Origin: Ectopseudomonas khazarica
Lineage (GTDB): Bacteria > Pseudomonadota > Gammaproteobacteria > Pseudomonadales > Pseudomonadaceae
Direction of reading: 5' to 3'
Assembly (NCBI RefSeq): GCF_004521985.1
Contig: NZ_SBHZ01000003.1
Span: forward strand, 310,001-374,000
Length of the DNA: 64,000 nt
Shown here: positions 1-12,433 of the stretch, piece after piece
Numbering within the stretch: position 1 is the first letter of the stretch
How the letters are laid out: each line of letters opens with the position of its first letter
Position numbers and translations under genes: made by a program
The notes under the pieces: model-generated
Told to the model about the DNA's origin: nothing
Databases searched by the model: none
The model's input: only the letters and a program-made list of their open reading frames with translations

Positions 1-557
1 AGCTGGTCGACTGGCAGACCTATACCGTGCGTTCCGGCGATAGCCTGCATGCCATTGCCAATCGCAATCACCTGACCGTCAGCATGCTCAAGGACGTCAA
101 CCGCCTGAGCAGCAACAACCTGCGCATCGGCCAGGTGCTGACCATTCCGGGCAAACCCGGCGCGCAGCCGAGCGAGCCGCTCTACCAGCAACGCAGCACG
201 CTGGCCAGCGCAAGCCGCACCTACAAGGTGAAGAACGGCGACAACCTCTGGCAGATCGCCCGCGAACACCAGGTTGCCGTGCATGACCTGCGCCGCTGGA
301 ACGCACTGCTGGGCAACAACCTCAAGGTTGGCCAGGTGCTCAATCTGGCCGCCGCCGAGAGCGCACCCCAGGCCGTCGCCGCGACACGCCGGCAGAACGC
401 CGCACGCGACAAGGCAACCTACTATCGCGTGCAGCAAGGTGACTCGCTCTACGTCATCGCCAAGCGCTTCAAGATCGAGCTCAAGCACCTGCAGGCCTGG
501 AACCCGCGCAGCAACACGCTGCGCCCAGGGCAGATGCTGACGCTCTACCTGCCCTGA
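1..557 (+). CDS. mltD: Membrane-bound lytic murein transglycosylase D, C-terminal part (partial at the left edge)
   Basis: The reading frame is open from base 3 and ends at TGA 555-557, so only the C-terminus is in the window. It consists of three LysM peptidoglycan-binding repeats, each starting with a YTV/YKV/YRV-x-x-GD(S/N)L motif and ending with an (I/V/M)LT(I/L)-type strand. The repeats begin near bases 21, 222 and 420 and are joined by Ala/Gln/Ser-rich linkers. MltD proteins have an N-terminal SLT catalytic domain followed by LysM repeats, and in P. aeruginosa mltD sits next to the same peptide transporter and fabI, which supports the name. The catalytic domain lies outside the window. 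The stop abuts the stop of the convergent next gene with no spacer. Confidence 0.85.
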   Translation, partial: LVDWQTYTVRSGDSLHAIANRNHLTVSMLKDVNRLSSNNLRIGQVLTIPGKPGAQPSEPLYQQRSTLASASRTYKVKNGDNLWQIAREHQVAVHDLRRWNALLGNNLKVGQVLNLAAAESAPQAVAATRRQNAARDKATYYRVQQGDSLYVIAKRFKIELKHLQAWNPRSNTLRPGQMLTLYLP

Positions 558-2000
558 TCAGCGCTTGCTGATCGCCTCCAGGCAACGCCCGGTCAGCTGG
601 GTAAAACGCTGGAACGCCACGAACTGCTCGTGGCGCAAGGCGCGGCCGGACAAGCGACTGTCGGCATAGAGCACGCCGATCTCCCGCGTACCCGCGACGA
701 TCGGTGCGATGAAGAACATGCCACTGCCGAGGCTGCGGCGAATCGGCTGGGTGACCAGCTCGGCCAGGTTGTAGCTGGCCGGCACACCCATCCAGATCGC
801 TTCGCGATGGCGCAGCACGTAGCTGAAGATGTGCGGCTGCTCCGTCTGCTCCGCTGGCAGGACGAAGTCGTCCAGCCAGTGCTGGGTGTCTTCGCCAACC
901 ACGCGCTTGGCGCGAAAGCGGCTCTGGCCATCGGCCAGCACCGTGAGCATGACCCGCTCCAGCCCCACCCCCCGATGCAGGCCCTTGAGCAGGGTATCGA
1001 GCACCAGGCCGACATCGGCTCGCGCACTGACCATCAGCCCCAGGTCCTGCAGCGCCTGCTGCATCAGCAGCAGGTCCGGCTGCAGCAGCCGCGCGCGCCG
1101 CTCCTCCTGCTGCAGACGAATCTGCTCCGGGTCGGTATTGGGTATCAGGCGGCACAGCTTGCTGGCACCGAAGGTCGAGGCGACCTTGACGGCCTCCTCG
1201 GCGCTGGCCAGCACCTGCTGCAGGGTTTCCTCCTGGGTCAGCGCGGTGAAGTTGGCCACCTTGGCCAGCACCTCCTCCATCTCTGCGCAATCCCAGCCAT
1301 CGAGCGCAGCCTCGCTGATACGCACGCCCAACTGCACGGCATAGGCGGCGGGGTCGTGCTGATTGCTCCCGGCCTGCGCCAGGCTGGCGGTCTCACCCAG
1401 GTTCCAGCTCTTCAGCAAGGCCTGCGTCAGCTGCCGAAAGCTGGTGCCGAGAACCTCGCGCACCGCTTCATCGACGTCCACCCCTGGCCGCTCGAGCACC
1501 GCGACCAGCTCATCGGCCTGCTCGCCAGCGCAGCCCCAGAACGCCAGCTCACCCAGGTGATGCAGCAAGGCGGCGATGAACACCTCTTCGGCGTGCCCGG
1601 ACAAGGCGTAGCCCGCGATATTGCGCGCCTGCACGGCGGCATGGAAGGAACGCGCGAGCAGCATCTGCAGCTGCTCGCGCGGGGTTCGGGTCAGCAACCC
1701 GTCGATCAGGCTGACCGACAGGCCGATCAGGCGCACGTTCTCGAAACCGATCAGGACGATGGCCCTGGAGATGGTCTTGATCGCTTCCTGCGACGGGTTG
1801 TAATAGACGCTGTTGCCGACGCGCAGCACCTTGGACGTCAGCGACGCGTCGCGCAGCAGCACATCGGCCAGTTGCTGCACCGAGGCGGAGTCCTGCTGGG
1901 CAAGGCGCTGCAGGTCCTGCACGACGGCGGCCAGCGCGGGGAGTTCGGCTTGGTTGAGGCGATCGATCCATGACTGCAAACCATGGCTACGTTCCGGCAA
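558..2000 (-). CDS. HDOD domain protein with C-terminal GAF-like domain
   Basis: 480 aa, starting at the ATG at 2000. The N-terminal half is an HDOD domain (about residues 15-215): LPALAAVVQDL, a helix with VLRDASLTSKVLRVGNS, and the segment AIVLIGFENVRLIGLS. HDOD domains are relatives of HD phosphohydrolases that usually lack catalytic metal residues and act in signalling. The C-terminal part (about 310-478) reads like a GAF sensor domain, with RVMLTVLADGQSRFRAK and IGVLYADSRLS. The ligand and the output are unknown. The gene is transcribed away from the peptide transporter and ends exactly where mltD ends, tail to tail. Confidence 0.8.
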   Translation of the reverse strand: MPERSHGLQSWIDRLNQAELPALAAVVQDLQRLAQQDSASVQQLADVLLRDASLTSKVLRVGNSVYYNPSQEAIKTISRAIVLIGFENVRLIGLSVSLIDGLLTRTPREQLQMLLARSFHAAVQARNIAGYALSGHAEEVFIAALLHHLGELAFWGCAGEQADELVAVLERPGVDVDEAVREVLGTSFRQLTQALLKSWNLGETASLAQAGSNQHDPAAYAVQLGVRISEAALDGWDCAEMEEVLAKVANFTALTQEETLQQVLASAEEAVKVASTFGASKLCRLIPNTDPEQIRLQQEERRARLLQPDLLLMQQALQDLGLMVSARADVGLVLDTLLKGLHRGVGLERVMLTVLADGQSRFRAKRVVGEDTQHWLDDFVLPAEQTEQPHIFSYVLRHREAIWMGVPASYNLAELVTQPIRRSLGSGMFFIAPIVAGTREIGVLYADSRLSGRALRHEQFVAFQRFTQLTGRCLEAISKR

Positions 2001-2148
2001 AATCTTACCCTCTAGGTGTATCCTTCAAGTGTATGTCAAAGCGCCACGACTGCTCGCTCGCCAGCCCACTCTTTTTCCTGCCGATACAAGCTGTTACTGT
2101 ACCGCTCAAGAAGCCCAAACGCCGCCATGGATCGGATCTCACCTCCCG

Positions 2149-3978
2149 ATGCGACCCCTCCTCCTGCTGTTCCTCAGCCTGGCCTTGAGCTTTCCCGCCT
2201 CTGCGACTATCAGCGAGAGCCACGGCTACGCCCAGTTCGGGACGCTCAAGTACCCTGCCAGCTTCAGTCATTTCGACTGGGTCAACCCCGACGCGCCCAA
2301 GGGCGGCACGTTGCGCGTCATGGCATCCGGCACCTTCGATACGCTCAACCCCTACACGTTCAAGGGTACCAGCCCGATCTCCACTGCACATTTCCTGCAG
2401 TACGGCGTCAATGAACTGAACGAACCGCTGATGGTGGGCACCGGCGCCTACGACCCGTCGGGCGACGAGCCGGCCTCCAGCTATGGCCTGATCGCCGGAA
2501 GCGTGGAGTACAGCGAAGACCGCAGCTGGGTGGTCTTCAACCTGCGCCCGGAGGCGCGCTTCAACGATGGCAAGCCGATCACGGCCTATGACGTGGCCTT
2601 CTCCTATCGCCTGCTGCTTGCCGAAGGCCACCCGCAGTACCGGACCAACCTGCAGGAGGTGAAGCGTGTCGACATCCTCGGCCGTCACCGCATTCGCTTC
2701 GTCTTCAAGCGTGCCGGCAACCCCCTGCTGATACTGCGCCTGGGTGAACTGCCGGTCCTGCCGCAGCACTACTGGAAAGGCCGCGACTTCAAGAGCACCA
2801 CCTTCGAACCACCACTGGGCAGCGGCCCCTACCGCATCGTCGAAGTCGTGCCCGGGCGACGCCTGGTGTTCGAGCGGGTGAAGAACTGGTGGGGCAAGGA
2901 CCTGCCGGTCAATCGCGGCAAGTACAACTTCGACCGGGTTGAAGTGGAGTTCTACCGCGACAACAACGTGGCCTTCGAAGCGTTCAAGGCCGGTGAATTC
3001 GATTTCTACATCGAGAACCAGGCGAAGAACTGGAGCAACGGCTACAACTTCCCGGCCGTCGCCCGCGGCGAGGTGGTTCGCGCCGAGATTCCGCACCGCA
3101 TCCCGACCCAGACCCAGGCACTGTTCATGAACAGCCGGCGCGCCCTGTTCAGCGACCGTCGGGTGCGCGAGGCACTGGGCCTGATGTTCGACTTCGAGTG
3201 GACCAACCGCACGCTGTTCAACAACGCCTACGTGCGTGCCGCCAGCTACTACCCCAACAGCGAGTTCTCGGCGACCGGCAAGCCCGAGGGCGCCGAGTGG
3301 CTGCTGCTGTCACCGCACCGCGACAAGCTCCCCGCCCGCCTGTTCACCGAGCCACCGACCCAGCCGGTGACCAACGGCCGTGGCATCCCCCGGGAAACCT
3401 TGCGCCGGGCCCTCGGTCTATTGGCCGAAGCCGGCTGGAAGCCGGTCGGTCAGGAGCTGCGCAATGCCCGCGGGCAACGTCTCGAATTCGAGATCATGCT
3501 GGTCAACCCCAGCCTCGAGCGCATCCTCCAGCCCTACACCGCCAACCTTGCCAGCATCGGCATACAGGCCAACCTGCGTACCGTGGACCGCGCCCAGTAC
3601 AAGCAACGCCTCGACCAGTTCGACTACGACATGATTCTGCTGACCCTGCCACAAACCCTCAGCCCGGGCCTGGAGCAGTCGCTGTATTTCCACTCCAGCC
3701 AGGTGAACGTCAAGGGCGGCAAGAACTACGCCGGAATCAACGACCCGGTGGTCGACGAGATGATCGACAAACTGCTCTCGGCGCAGACCCGCGACGAACA
3801 GATCGCCGCCACCCGCGCCCTCGACCGTGTGCTGCTGTGGCAGTACTACAGCATCCCCAACTGGTACATCAATTATCACCGCCTGGCGTACCGCAATCGG
3901 TTCGCCTTCGTCACCACGCCGCCCTACACGCTGGGCCTGCGTACCTGGTGGCTGAAGCCAACGGAGAACGCTCGATGA
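2149..3978 (+). CDS. nppA1: Peptide ABC transporter substrate-binding protein, first copy (YejA-like, NppA1-like)
   Basis: The ATG at 2149 gives 609 aa with a signal peptide (MRPLLLLFLSLALSFPASA), so a secreted periplasmic protein is expected. The frame is open farther upstream, but that extension lacks protein character and would bury the signal peptide. The family 5 solute-binding fold is recognisable from [12 protein letters not shown], a LGSGPYRI motif and DFYIENQAKNW. The gene overlaps the next by ATGA. Two tandem YejA-like binding proteins before two permeases and a fused ATPase is the layout of P. aeruginosa nppA1A2BCD, which imports peptidyl-nucleoside antibiotics; E. coli YejABEF imports microcin C. 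The physiological substrate is probably short peptides. Confidence 0.85.
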   Translation: MRPLLLLFLSLALSFPASATISESHGYAQFGTLKYPASFSHFDWVNPDAPKGGTLRVMASGTFDTLNPYTFKGTSPISTAHFLQYGVNELNEPLMVGTGAYDPSGDEPASSYGLIAGSVEYSEDRSWVVFNLRPEARFNDGKPITAYDVAFSYRLLLAEGHPQYRTNLQEVKRVDILGRHRIRFVFKRAGNPLLILRLGELPVLPQHYWKGRDFKSTTFEPPLGSGPYRIVEVVPGRRLVFERVKNWWGKDLPVNRGKYNFDRVEVEFYRDNNVAFEAFKAGEFDFYIENQAKNWSNGYNFPAVARGEVVRAEIPHRIPTQTQALFMNSRRALFSDRRVREALGLMFDFEWTNRTLFNNAYVRAASYYPNSEFSATGKPEGAEWLLLSPHRDKLPARLFTEPPTQPVTNGRGIPRETLRRALGLLAEAGWKPVGQELRNARGQRLEFEIMLVNPSLERILQPYTANLASIGIQANLRTVDRAQYKQRLDQFDYDMILLTLPQTLSPGLEQSLYFHSSQVNVKGGKNYAGINDPVVDEMIDKLLSAQTRDEQIAATRALDRVLLWQYYSIPNWYINYHRLAYRNRFAFVTTPPYTLGLRTWWLKPTENAR

Positions 3979-5822
3979 CCCACCCGCTGCGCAGTTTCCT
4001 GCTTCACGGCAGCAGCCTCATTCTGCTCGGCCTGGCCGGCCTGGCCTCCGCCGCCCCGCAACACGCCGTCACCCTGTATGACGAACCGCCCAAGTACCCC
4101 GCCAACTTCACCCACTTCGAATACGCCAATCCCGATGCGCCCAAGGGCGGCACCTTCCGCGAGGCCGGTTTCGGCGGCTTCGACAGCCTCAACCCGTTCA
4201 TCAGCAAAGGCGTGGCCGCCGACGACATCGGCCTGATCTACGACACCCTCGCCGTACAGAGCATGGATGAGCCCTTCACCGCCTACGGCCTGATCGCAGA
4301 GAAGATCGAGAAAGCACCGGACAATGCCTGGGTGCGCTTCCTGTTGCGCAAGCAAGCGCGCTTTCATGACGGCACCCCCATCACCGCCGAGGACGTCAAG
4401 TTCACCTTCGACACCCTGATGGAAAAAGGCGCGCCCATGTACCGCGGCTACTACGCCGACGTCGACCACGTCGAGGTGGAGTCGCCACACAGCGTGCGCT
4501 TCGTGTTCAAGCATGCCGGCAACCGCGAGCTGCCGCTGATCGTCGGCCAGCTGCCGGTACTGCCCAAGCACTGGTGGGCCGAGCGCGACTTCGCCAAGGG
4601 CAGTCTCGATGCTCCGCTGGGCAGCGGCCCGTACCAGGTAGGCCGGGTCCAGGCCGGGCGCAGCATCCGCTACGAACGGGTCAAGGACTGGTGGGCCAAG
4701 GACCTGCCGGTCACCCGTGGCTTCTACAATTTCGACGCCATCCAGATCGACTACTACCGCGACAATACCGTGGCCCTGGAAGCGCTCAAGGCGGGTCAGT
4801 TCGACTATTGGCTCGAGACCAGCGCGAAGAACTGGGCCACGGCCTACAACACGCCGGCCGTCGCCAACGGCCAGCTGATCAAGGAAGAGATCCAGAACCG
4901 CAACCCCACCGGCATGCAGGGCTTCATCTTCAACACCCGCCGCCCGCAGTTCCAGGACCGCCGGGTGCGAGAGGCACTGGGCCTGCTGTTCGACTTCGAG
5001 TGGGCCAACAAGCGCCTGTTCAACGGCGCCTACAGCCGCACCCACAGCTACTTCGACAACTCCGAACTGGGCTCCAGCGGCTTGCCGGGCGACGAGGAAC
5101 TGGCGATTCTCGAGCCGCTGCGCAACCAGATTCCGCCCGAGGTGTTCAACGAGGAGTTCCGCGTGCCAGTCACCGACGGCAGCGGCATCATCCGCGAGCA
5201 GCAGCGCCGCGCCTATCAGCTGCTGCAACAGGCCGGCTGGCGCATCGACGGCGACCGCATGCTCGATGCCAACGGCCAGCCGGTGACGTTCGAATTCCTC
5301 CTCGCGCAGACCGAGTTCGAGCGCATCCTGCTGCCCTTCAAGCGCAATCTTTCCGACCTCGGCATCGAACTGGTCATCCGCCGTGTCGACGTCTCGCAGT
5401 ACATCAACCGCCTGCGCTCGCGTGATTTCGACATGATCGTCGGCGGCTTCGGCCAGTCCAACTCGCCCGGCAACGAGCAGCGCGAGTACTGGCACTCCTC
5501 CAGCGCCGACAACCCGGGCAGCCGCAACTACATCGGCCTGAAGGACCCGGCCATCGACCAGCTCGTCGAAGGGCTGATCAACGCCGACTCCCGGCAGGAC
5601 CTGATCAGTCACACCCGCGCCCTGGATCGCGTGCTGCTGTGGGGCTACTACGTGATCCCCAACTGGCATATCAAGACCTGGCGCGTGGCCTACTGGAATC
5701 GCTTCGAGCATCCCAAGGTCACTCCGCTCTACGACATCGGCCTGCATACCTGGTGGGTACGCCCCGGTCTCGAGCAACCGGACGAAGAACAGCAACAACC
5801 CGCTGAACAGGCGGAGCAATAA
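3975..5822 (+). CDS. nppA2: Peptide ABC transporter substrate-binding protein, second copy (YejA-like, NppA2-like)
   Basis: The ATG at 3975 overlaps the previous stop. The 615-aa product starts with a signal peptide ending in GLASA-APQ. It is clearly a paralogue of the preceding protein: shared blocks include the NPDAPKGGT start, LGSGPYxxxxVxxGR, [14 protein letters not shown] and the GLxTWWxxP end. It differs by an extra acidic Gln-rich tail ([14 protein letters not shown]). As a periplasmic family 5 binding protein it should hand peptides to the permease pair encoded next. Why two receptors are kept is not visible from sequence; different substrate ranges is the simple explanation. Only 2 nt separate it from the permease start. 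Confidence 0.85.
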   Translation: MTHPLRSFLLHGSSLILLGLAGLASAAPQHAVTLYDEPPKYPANFTHFEYANPDAPKGGTFREAGFGGFDSLNPFISKGVAADDIGLIYDTLAVQSMDEPFTAYGLIAEKIEKAPDNAWVRFLLRKQARFHDGTPITAEDVKFTFDTLMEKGAPMYRGYYADVDHVEVESPHSVRFVFKHAGNRELPLIVGQLPVLPKHWWAERDFAKGSLDAPLGSGPYQVGRVQAGRSIRYERVKDWWAKDLPVTRGFYNFDAIQIDYYRDNTVALEALKAGQFDYWLETSAKNWATAYNTPAVANGQLIKEEIQNRNPTGMQGFIFNTRRPQFQDRRVREALGLLFDFEWANKRLFNGAYSRTHSYFDNSELGSSGLPGDEELAILEPLRNQIPPEVFNEEFRVPVTDGSGIIREQQRRAYQLLQQAGWRIDGDRMLDANGQPVTFEFLLAQTEFERILLPFKRNLSDLGIELVIRRVDVSQYINRLRSRDFDMIVGGFGQSNSPGNEQREYWHSSSADNPGSRNYIGLKDPAIDQLVEGLINADSRQDLISHTRALDRVLLWGYYVIPNWHIKTWRVAYWNRFEHPKVTPLYDIGLHTWWVRPGLEQPDEEQQQPAEQAEQ

Positions 5823-5824
5823 GC

Positions 5825-6898
5825 ATGCTGGCCTATATCATCCGCCGTTTGCTGCTGATCATTCCGACCCTGTTCGGCATCCTGGTGATCAACTTCATCA
5901 TCATCCAGGCCGCGCCAGGTGGCCCGGTCGAGCAGATGATCGCCAAGCTCGAGGGTTTCGAGGGCGCCACCAGCCGCATCGCCGGTGGCGGCGCCGAAGT
6001 CTCGGTGGCCGGCTCCAACTACCGAGGCGCCCAGGGCCTCGACCCGCAGCTGATCAAGGAAATCGAGAAGATGTACGGTTTCGACAAGTCGGCGCCGGAA
6101 CGCTTCTGGATCATGCTGAAGAACTACGCGCAGCTGGACTTCGGCTCCAGCTTCTTTCGCGACGCCCAGGTCATCGACCTGATCATCGAGAAGATGCCGG
6201 TCTCCATATCACTGGGCCTGTGGAGCACCCTGATCATGTACCTGGTCTCCATCCCGCTGGGGATCGCCAAGGCCACCCGGCACGGCAGCGCCTTCGACAT
6301 CTGGACCAGTTCGGCGATCATCATCGGCTATGCCATTCCCGCCTTCCTCTTCGCCATTCTGCTGATCGTGCTGTTCGCCGGCGGCAGCTACTGGGACTGG
6401 TTCCCGTTGCGCGGCCTGACCTCCAACGACTTCGAGTCGCTCAGCCTCGGCGGCAAGATCCTCGACTACCTCTGGCACCTGGTGCTGCCGGTCACGGCAC
6501 TGGTCATCGGCAACTTCGCCACCCTGACCCTGCTGACCAAGAACAGCTTCCTCGACGAGATCAACAAGCAGTACGTGATCACCGCCCGCGCCAAGGGCCT
6601 GACCAACCACCGCGTGCTCTATGGTCACGTCTTCCGCAACGCCATGCTGCTGATCATCGCCGGCTTCCCGGCGGCCTTCATCGGCATCTTCTTCACCGGT
6701 TCCCTGCTGATCGAAGTGATCTTCTCCCTCGACGGCCTCGGCCTGATGAGCTTCGAGGCGGCAATCAACCGCGACTATCCGGTGGTCTTCGGCACCCTGT
6801 TCATCTTCACCCTGCTGGGGCTGATCGTGAAACTGATCGGTGACATCACCTACACCCTGGTCGACCCCCGTATCGACTTCGAAAGCCGGGAGTGTTGA
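5825..6898 (+). CDS. nppB: Peptide ABC transporter permease (YejB / NppB)
   Basis: 357 aa inner-membrane protein with an N-terminal helix ([20 protein letters not shown]) and a run of hydrophobic segments between about residues 130 and 345. The EAA-type cytoplasmic loop is at [25 protein letters not shown], which docks onto the ATPase. Length and the insertion [18 protein letters not shown] near residue 60 are typical of the YejB subgroup of DppB/OppB permeases. It follows nppA2 after 2 nt and precedes nppC after 2 nt, so the operon is tightly coupled. Confidence 0.9.
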   Translation: MLAYIIRRLLLIIPTLFGILVINFIIIQAAPGGPVEQMIAKLEGFEGATSRIAGGGAEVSVAGSNYRGAQGLDPQLIKEIEKMYGFDKSAPERFWIMLKNYAQLDFGSSFFRDAQVIDLIIEKMPVSISLGLWSTLIMYLVSIPLGIAKATRHGSAFDIWTSSAIIIGYAIPAFLFAILLIVLFAGGSYWDWFPLRGLTSNDFESLSLGGKILDYLWHLVLPVTALVIGNFATLTLLTKNSFLDEINKQYVITARAKGLTNHRVLYGHVFRNAMLLIIAGFPAAFIGIFFTGSLLIEVIFSLDGLGLMSFEAAINRDYPVVFGTLFIFTLLGLIVKLIGDITYTLVDPRIDFESREC

Positions 6899-6900
6899 GC

Positions 6901-7920
6901 ATGAAACTGTCCCCGCTCAATCGCCGCCGTCTCGACCGTTTCAAGGCCCACAAGCGTGGCTGGTGGTCGCTCTGGCTGTTCCTCATCCTGTTCGGCCTGA
7001 GCCTCGGCGCCGAACTGATCGCCAACGACAAACCGCTGGCCGTGCGCTACGACGGCGAGTGGTACTTCCCCGTGCTCAAGCGCTACCCGGAGACCGTGTT
7101 CGGTGGCGAATTCCCGCTACAGGCCAACTACAAGAGCCCGTACATCCAGGACCTGATCGCAGAGAAGGATGGCTGGATGCTCTGGCCACCGATCCCGTTC
7201 AGCTATTCGAGCATCAACTACGACCTGGAAGTCCCGGCCCCGGCGCCGCCCTCGGAGCAGAACTGGCTCGGCACCGACGACCAGGGACGCGACGTGCTGG
7301 CGCGGGTCATCTACGGCTTCCGCATCTCGGTGCTGTTCGCCCTGACCCTGACCCTGGCCAGTTCGGTGATCGGCGTCATCGCCGGCGCCCTCCAGGGCTT
7401 CTATGGCGGCTGGGTCGACCTGCTCGGCCAGCGCTTCCTGGAAATCTGGTCCGGGCTGCCCGTGCTCTATCTGCTGATCATCCTGGCCAGCTTCGTGCAG
7501 CCGAACTTCTGGTGGCTGCTGGGCATCATGCTGCTGTTCTCCTGGATGAGCCTGGTCGACGTGGTCCGCGCCGAGTTCCTCCGTGGGCGCAACCTGGAAT
7601 ACGTGCGCGCCGCACGCGCGCTGGGCATGGGCAATGGCGCGATCATGTTCCGCCACATCCTGCCCAACGCCATGGTCTCGACCATGACCTTCATGCCCTT
7701 CATCCTCACCGGCGCGATCGGCACCCTGACCGCCCTGGACTTCCTCGGTTTCGGCCTGCCTCCGGGCGCGCCCTCGCTGGGGGAACTGGTCGCCCAGGGC
7801 AAGAGCAACCTGCAGGCGCCCTGGCTGGGTATCAGCGCCTTCGCCGTGCTGGCGCTCATGCTGAGCCTGCTGGTGTTCATCGGCGAGGCCGCCCGCGATG
7901 CTTTCGACCCGAGGAAATGA
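6901..7920 (+). CDS. nppC: Peptide ABC transporter permease (YejE / NppC)
   Basis: The ATG at 6901 (MKLSPLNRRR) gives 339 aa, matching E. coli YejE in length and in the N-terminal block GLSLGAELIANDKPL. A GTG at 6892 is possible but would overlap nppB. The protein has an N-terminal helix, a large periplasmic loop, the LGTDDQGRDVLARVIYGFR motif of DppC/OppC permeases, and the EAA loop YVRAARALGMGNGAIMFRHILPNA. It forms the membrane pore with NppB. The next start codon comes 1 nt after its stop. Confidence 0.9.
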   Translation: MKLSPLNRRRLDRFKAHKRGWWSLWLFLILFGLSLGAELIANDKPLAVRYDGEWYFPVLKRYPETVFGGEFPLQANYKSPYIQDLIAEKDGWMLWPPIPFSYSSINYDLEVPAPAPPSEQNWLGTDDQGRDVLARVIYGFRISVLFALTLTLASSVIGVIAGALQGFYGGWVDLLGQRFLEIWSGLPVLYLLIILASFVQPNFWWLLGIMLLFSWMSLVDVVRAEFLRGRNLEYVRAARALGMGNGAIMFRHILPNAMVSTMTFMPFILTGAIGTLTALDFLGFGLPPGAPSLGELVAQGKSNLQAPWLGISAFAVLALMLSLLVFIGEAARDAFDPRK

Positions 7921-7921
7921 C

Positions 7922-9535
<1,614 letters not shown>

Positions 9536-9563
9536 TCCTTGAAACAGGAAGAGGAATAGCACA

Positions 9564-10358
9564 ATGGGTTTTCTAACCGGTAAGCGCGTACTCATCGTTG
9601 GCGTAGCCAGCAAACTGTCCATCGCCTCGGGTATCGCCGCCGCCATGCACCGCGAAGGTGCCGAGCTGGCTTTCACCTACCAGAACGAAAAGCTCAAGGG
9701 TCGCGTCGAAGATTTCGCTGCCGGCTGGGGCTCCAGTGCCGACCTGTGCTTCCCTTGCGATGTGGCCAGCGACGAGGAAATCGCCGCGGTATTCGAAGCG
9801 CTGAGCAAGAAATGGGACGGCCTGGACTGCATCGTCCACTCCGTCGGTTTCGCTCCGGGTGACCAGCTGAACGGCGACTTCACCGACGTCACCACCCGTG
9901 AAGGCTTCAAGATCGCCCACGACATCAGCGCCTACAGCTTCGTCGCCCTGGCCAAGGCCGGTCGCGAGATGATGAAAGGCCGCAACGGCAGCCTGCTCAC
10001 CCTCTCCTACCTGGGTGCCGAGCGCACCATGCCCAACTACAACGTCATGGGCATGGCCAAGGCCAGCCTGGAAGCCGGCGTTCGCTACCTCGCCGGCAGC
10101 CTCGGCCCGGAAGGCACCCGCGTCAACGCCATCTCCGCCGGCCCGATCCGCACCCTGGCCGCCAGCGGCATCGCCAGCTTCCGCAAGATGCTGGCCGCCA
10201 ACGAGAAGCAGACCCCGCTGCGCCGCAACGTCACCATCGAAGAAGTCGGCAACGCCGGCGCATTCCTCTGCTCCGACCTGGCTTCGGGCATCAGCGGTGA
10301 AATCATGTACGTCGACGGCGGCTTCAACACCACCGCCATGGGCGCCATGGAAGACTGA
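9564..10358 (+). CDS. fabI: Enoyl-[acyl-carrier-protein] reductase (NADH), FabI
   Basis: 264 aa, the usual FabI length. It catalyses the last step of each fatty-acid elongation cycle, reducing trans-2-enoyl-ACP. The SDR-type fold shows the nucleotide-binding start [19 protein letters not shown] and the FabI catalytic arrangement Y149, Y159 and K166 (Tyr-x6-Lys, in NYNVMGMAK), followed by [14 protein letters not shown] good Shine-Dalgarno (GGAAGAGGA) precedes the ATG. It is the target of triclosan-type inhibitors in this family. The gene closes the npp cluster and is followed by a strong bidirectional terminator. Confidence 0.95.
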   Translation: MGFLTGKRVLIVGVASKLSIASGIAAAMHREGAELAFTYQNEKLKGRVEDFAAGWGSSADLCFPCDVASDEEIAAVFEALSKKWDGLDCIVHSVGFAPGDQLNGDFTDVTTREGFKIAHDISAYSFVALAKAGREMMKGRNGSLLTLSYLGAERTMPNYNVMGMAKASLEAGVRYLAGSLGPEGTRVNAISAGPIRTLAASGIASFRKMLAANEKQTPLRRNVTIEEVGNAGAFLCSDLASGISGEIMYVDGGFNTTAMGAMED

Positions 10359-10417
10359 TCCGCGCCGCTCCCGGCAGAGCAGTTGCCGGGAGCGTCTCGC
10401 TGTCATCCTCGGATGGC

Positions 10418-10460
10418 AGGCAATAAAAAACCCGCACGCCGTGCGGGTTTTTTATTGCCT
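10418..10460. terminator. Bidirectional rho-independent terminator between fabI and ppiD
   Basis: A perfect 20-bp inverted repeat (10418-10437 and 10441-10460) around the loop GCC. The GC core CCCGCAC/GTGCGGG is flanked by a T6 run on each strand. It can end fabI transcription on the plus strand and ppiD transcription on the minus strand. Confidence 0.92.
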
Positions 10461-10496
10461 GTTCCAGCGCCTCGCCAGAGGCACTGGAGGAGCGAC

Positions 10497-12344
10497 TCAG
10501 AAGCGCTCGATATCGGCTTCGGCGGCCAGCTGCTTGCGCAGTGCGGCGAAGTCCTGCTGGCCTTCGCGCGAGGCCAGGAAGTTGCGGTACATGGCCAGTT
10601 GCTCGGCCGCCAGCGCTTCTTCCGGCACGTTGACGCCATCCAGGCGCAACAGCACGTAGTCACCCGTGTTCAGGGTCACGCCGGCAAAGGTCGGCTCACC
10701 CGCCTTGCTCGGCTTGGCCATGCGGAACAATGCCTGCAGTACCTTGGGCTCCACACCGTCCTGGCTGCGGGTAGCCGCTTCCTGGACCTGCCAGCCGGCA
10801 GCCTGGGCCTCGCCAGCCTGGGCTGCGGCCAGGCGCTTCTCACCCTCGGCCTTGGCTGCCGCGCTTGCGCGCTCCTGCAGCAGATGACCACGAATGCTCT
10901 CGGCAACCTGCTCCAGCGGCAACTGCTCGGGCTGGTTGTGCTCCTTGACGCGAACGACGACGACGGTGCTCGGGTCCAGCTCGATGGTCGAGCTGTTGGC
11001 GCCATCCTCGAGAACCTCGGGGCTGAATGCCGCCTGCAGCACCTGACGATTGGCCGTGATGCCGGTAGCGCCGCCTTCGCGACCAACGGGCTCGCTGACC
11101 TTGACCTCGAGACCGAGATCCTGAGCCGGCTGCGCCAGATCCGAAGCCTCGAACGCCGCATCTTCCAGTTGCTTGGTCGCCTCGACGAAACGCTGCTCGA
11201 CCTGCTGCGCCTTGAAGTCACGCGCCAGCTTGTCCTTGAGGCTGTCGAAGCTCGGCACCTCAGGCGACTGGACACCCAGCAGCTTGATCAGGTGCCAGCC
11301 GAACGCGCTCTTCACCGGCGCGGAGACCTGCCCCTGCTGCAGTGCGTAAAGCGCCTCTTCGAAGGCCGGATCGTAGACGCCAGGGCCGGCATAGCCCAGA
11401 TCACCGCCGTCGGCGGCCGAGCCCGGATCCTGGGAAAACTCCTTGGCCAGTGCCGCGAAGTCTTCGCCAGCGTCGATGCGCGCCTTGATTTCCTCGGCCT
11501 TGGCACGGGCCGCCTCGTCATCACCCTCGATGAGGATGTGCGCGGCATGGCGCTGCTCGGCGAGGTTGGCGATCTCGCTCTCGTACGCCGGCTTGAGGTC
11601 CTCGTCACTCACTTCGATCTGATCGAAGAAGCTGTCCTTCTTCAGCTCGACGTATTCCAGCACCACCTGTTCAGGGCTCATGAACTCGCTGGCGTGCTCG
11701 TCGTAGTAAGCCTTGACGTCGCTGTCGCTGAGCTCGACCGCAGCGGTGTCGGCCTTGATGGTCAGGCTGGCGAAATCACGCGTCTGCCGCTCGAGATTGG
11801 CGAAGGCAAGCGCCTGCTGCTCGGTGACGAAGCTGCTGGCACCGATGCCTGCGCGCAGCTGCCCGATCAGCATTTCCTCTTCCAGCATCTGACGGAACTG
11901 CAGGCGGGTGTAACCCATCTGGCGAATCACCTGGTCGAAACGCGCCGCGTCGAAGCGGCCGTCGGCCTGAAACTCCGGCGTCTGCAGGATGACCTGGTCG
12001 AGCGCGGGCTGCGAGAAGGCGAAACCGGCGTCGCCAGCGGCCTGCAGCAGCAGCTTGCGGTCGATCAGACCTTTGAGCGAAGACTCGCGCAGCAGCTTGT
12101 CGTCGAGCAGCGAGGCATCGAAATCACGCCCCAGTTGCTGCAGCAGCTGACGACGCTGCATCTCAACGGCCTGGTTCAACTCGTTGAGGGTAATGGTGTC
12201 ACCGTTCACGTCCGCAGCGTTGTTGCGATTGCTGGTCCCCGTGACGATGGCTTCGAAACCGGTAAAGGCCATCAGCATGACGATGAGGCCGATGATGGTT
12301 TTGGCAATCCAACCGCGTGAATTGTCCCTGATGTTTTGCAGCAT
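10497..12344 (-). CDS. ppiD: Peptidylprolyl isomerase PpiD (membrane-anchored periplasmic chaperone)
   Basis: The ATG at 12344 ([15 protein letters not shown]) gives 615 aa; an upstream in-frame start adds ten residues unlike the family. One N-terminal membrane segment ([19 protein letters not shown], about 16-34) anchors the protein. A SurA_N-like chaperone region follows to about residue 250. A parvulin domain is visible around [24 protein letters not shown]...[27 protein letters not shown]. PpiD works near the Sec translocon on newly exported proteins. It lies downstream of hupB in the quality-control block and ends at the shared terminator with fabI. Confidence 0.92.
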   Translation of the reverse strand: MLQNIRDNSRGWIAKTIIGLIVMLMAFTGFEAIVTGTSNRNNAADVNGDTITLNELNQAVEMQRRQLLQQLGRDFDASLLDDKLLRESSLKGLIDRKLLLQAAGDAGFAFSQPALDQVILQTPEFQADGRFDAARFDQVIRQMGYTRLQFRQMLEEEMLIGQLRAGIGASSFVTEQQALAFANLERQTRDFASLTIKADTAAVELSDSDVKAYYDEHASEFMSPEQVVLEYVELKKDSFFDQIEVSDEDLKPAYESEIANLAEQRHAAHILIEGDDEAARAKAEEIKARIDAGEDFAALAKEFSQDPGSAADGGDLGYAGPGVYDPAFEEALYALQQGQVSAPVKSAFGWHLIKLLGVQSPEVPSFDSLKDKLARDFKAQQVEQRFVEATKQLEDAAFEASDLAQPAQDLGLEVKVSEPVGREGGATGITANRQVLQAAFSPEVLEDGANSSTIELDPSTVVVVRVKEHNQPEQLPLEQVAESIRGHLLQERASAAAKAEGEKRLAAAQAGEAQAAGWQVQEAATRSQDGVEPKVLQALFRMAKPSKAGEPTFAGVTLNTGDYVLLRLDGVNVPEEALAAEQLAMYRNFLASREGQQDFAALRKQLAAEADIERF

Positions 12345-12409
12345 GCTTCCCCCAGAACGACTGTACAGAGCCACCAGCCGCGCAGTGTGGGTAATGTCCA
12401 GATAGAAGA

Positions 12410-12433
12410 AAGGCGCATCCTTGGATGCGCCTT
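12410..12433 (-). terminator. Probable terminator downstream of hupB
   Basis: An 11-bp inverted repeat, AAGGCGCATCC (12410-12420) and GGATGCGCCTT (12423-12433). Read on the minus strand it is followed by TTTCTTCT. It lies between hupB and ppiD and may partly separate their transcription. The T-tract is imperfect. Confidence 0.6.

Noticed and set aside
10383..12320. A 645-codon open frame on the plus strand opposite ppiD
   Set aside because: Antisense shadow of a highly conserved gene in GC-rich DNA; its Leu/Gln/Gly-rich content shows no domain.
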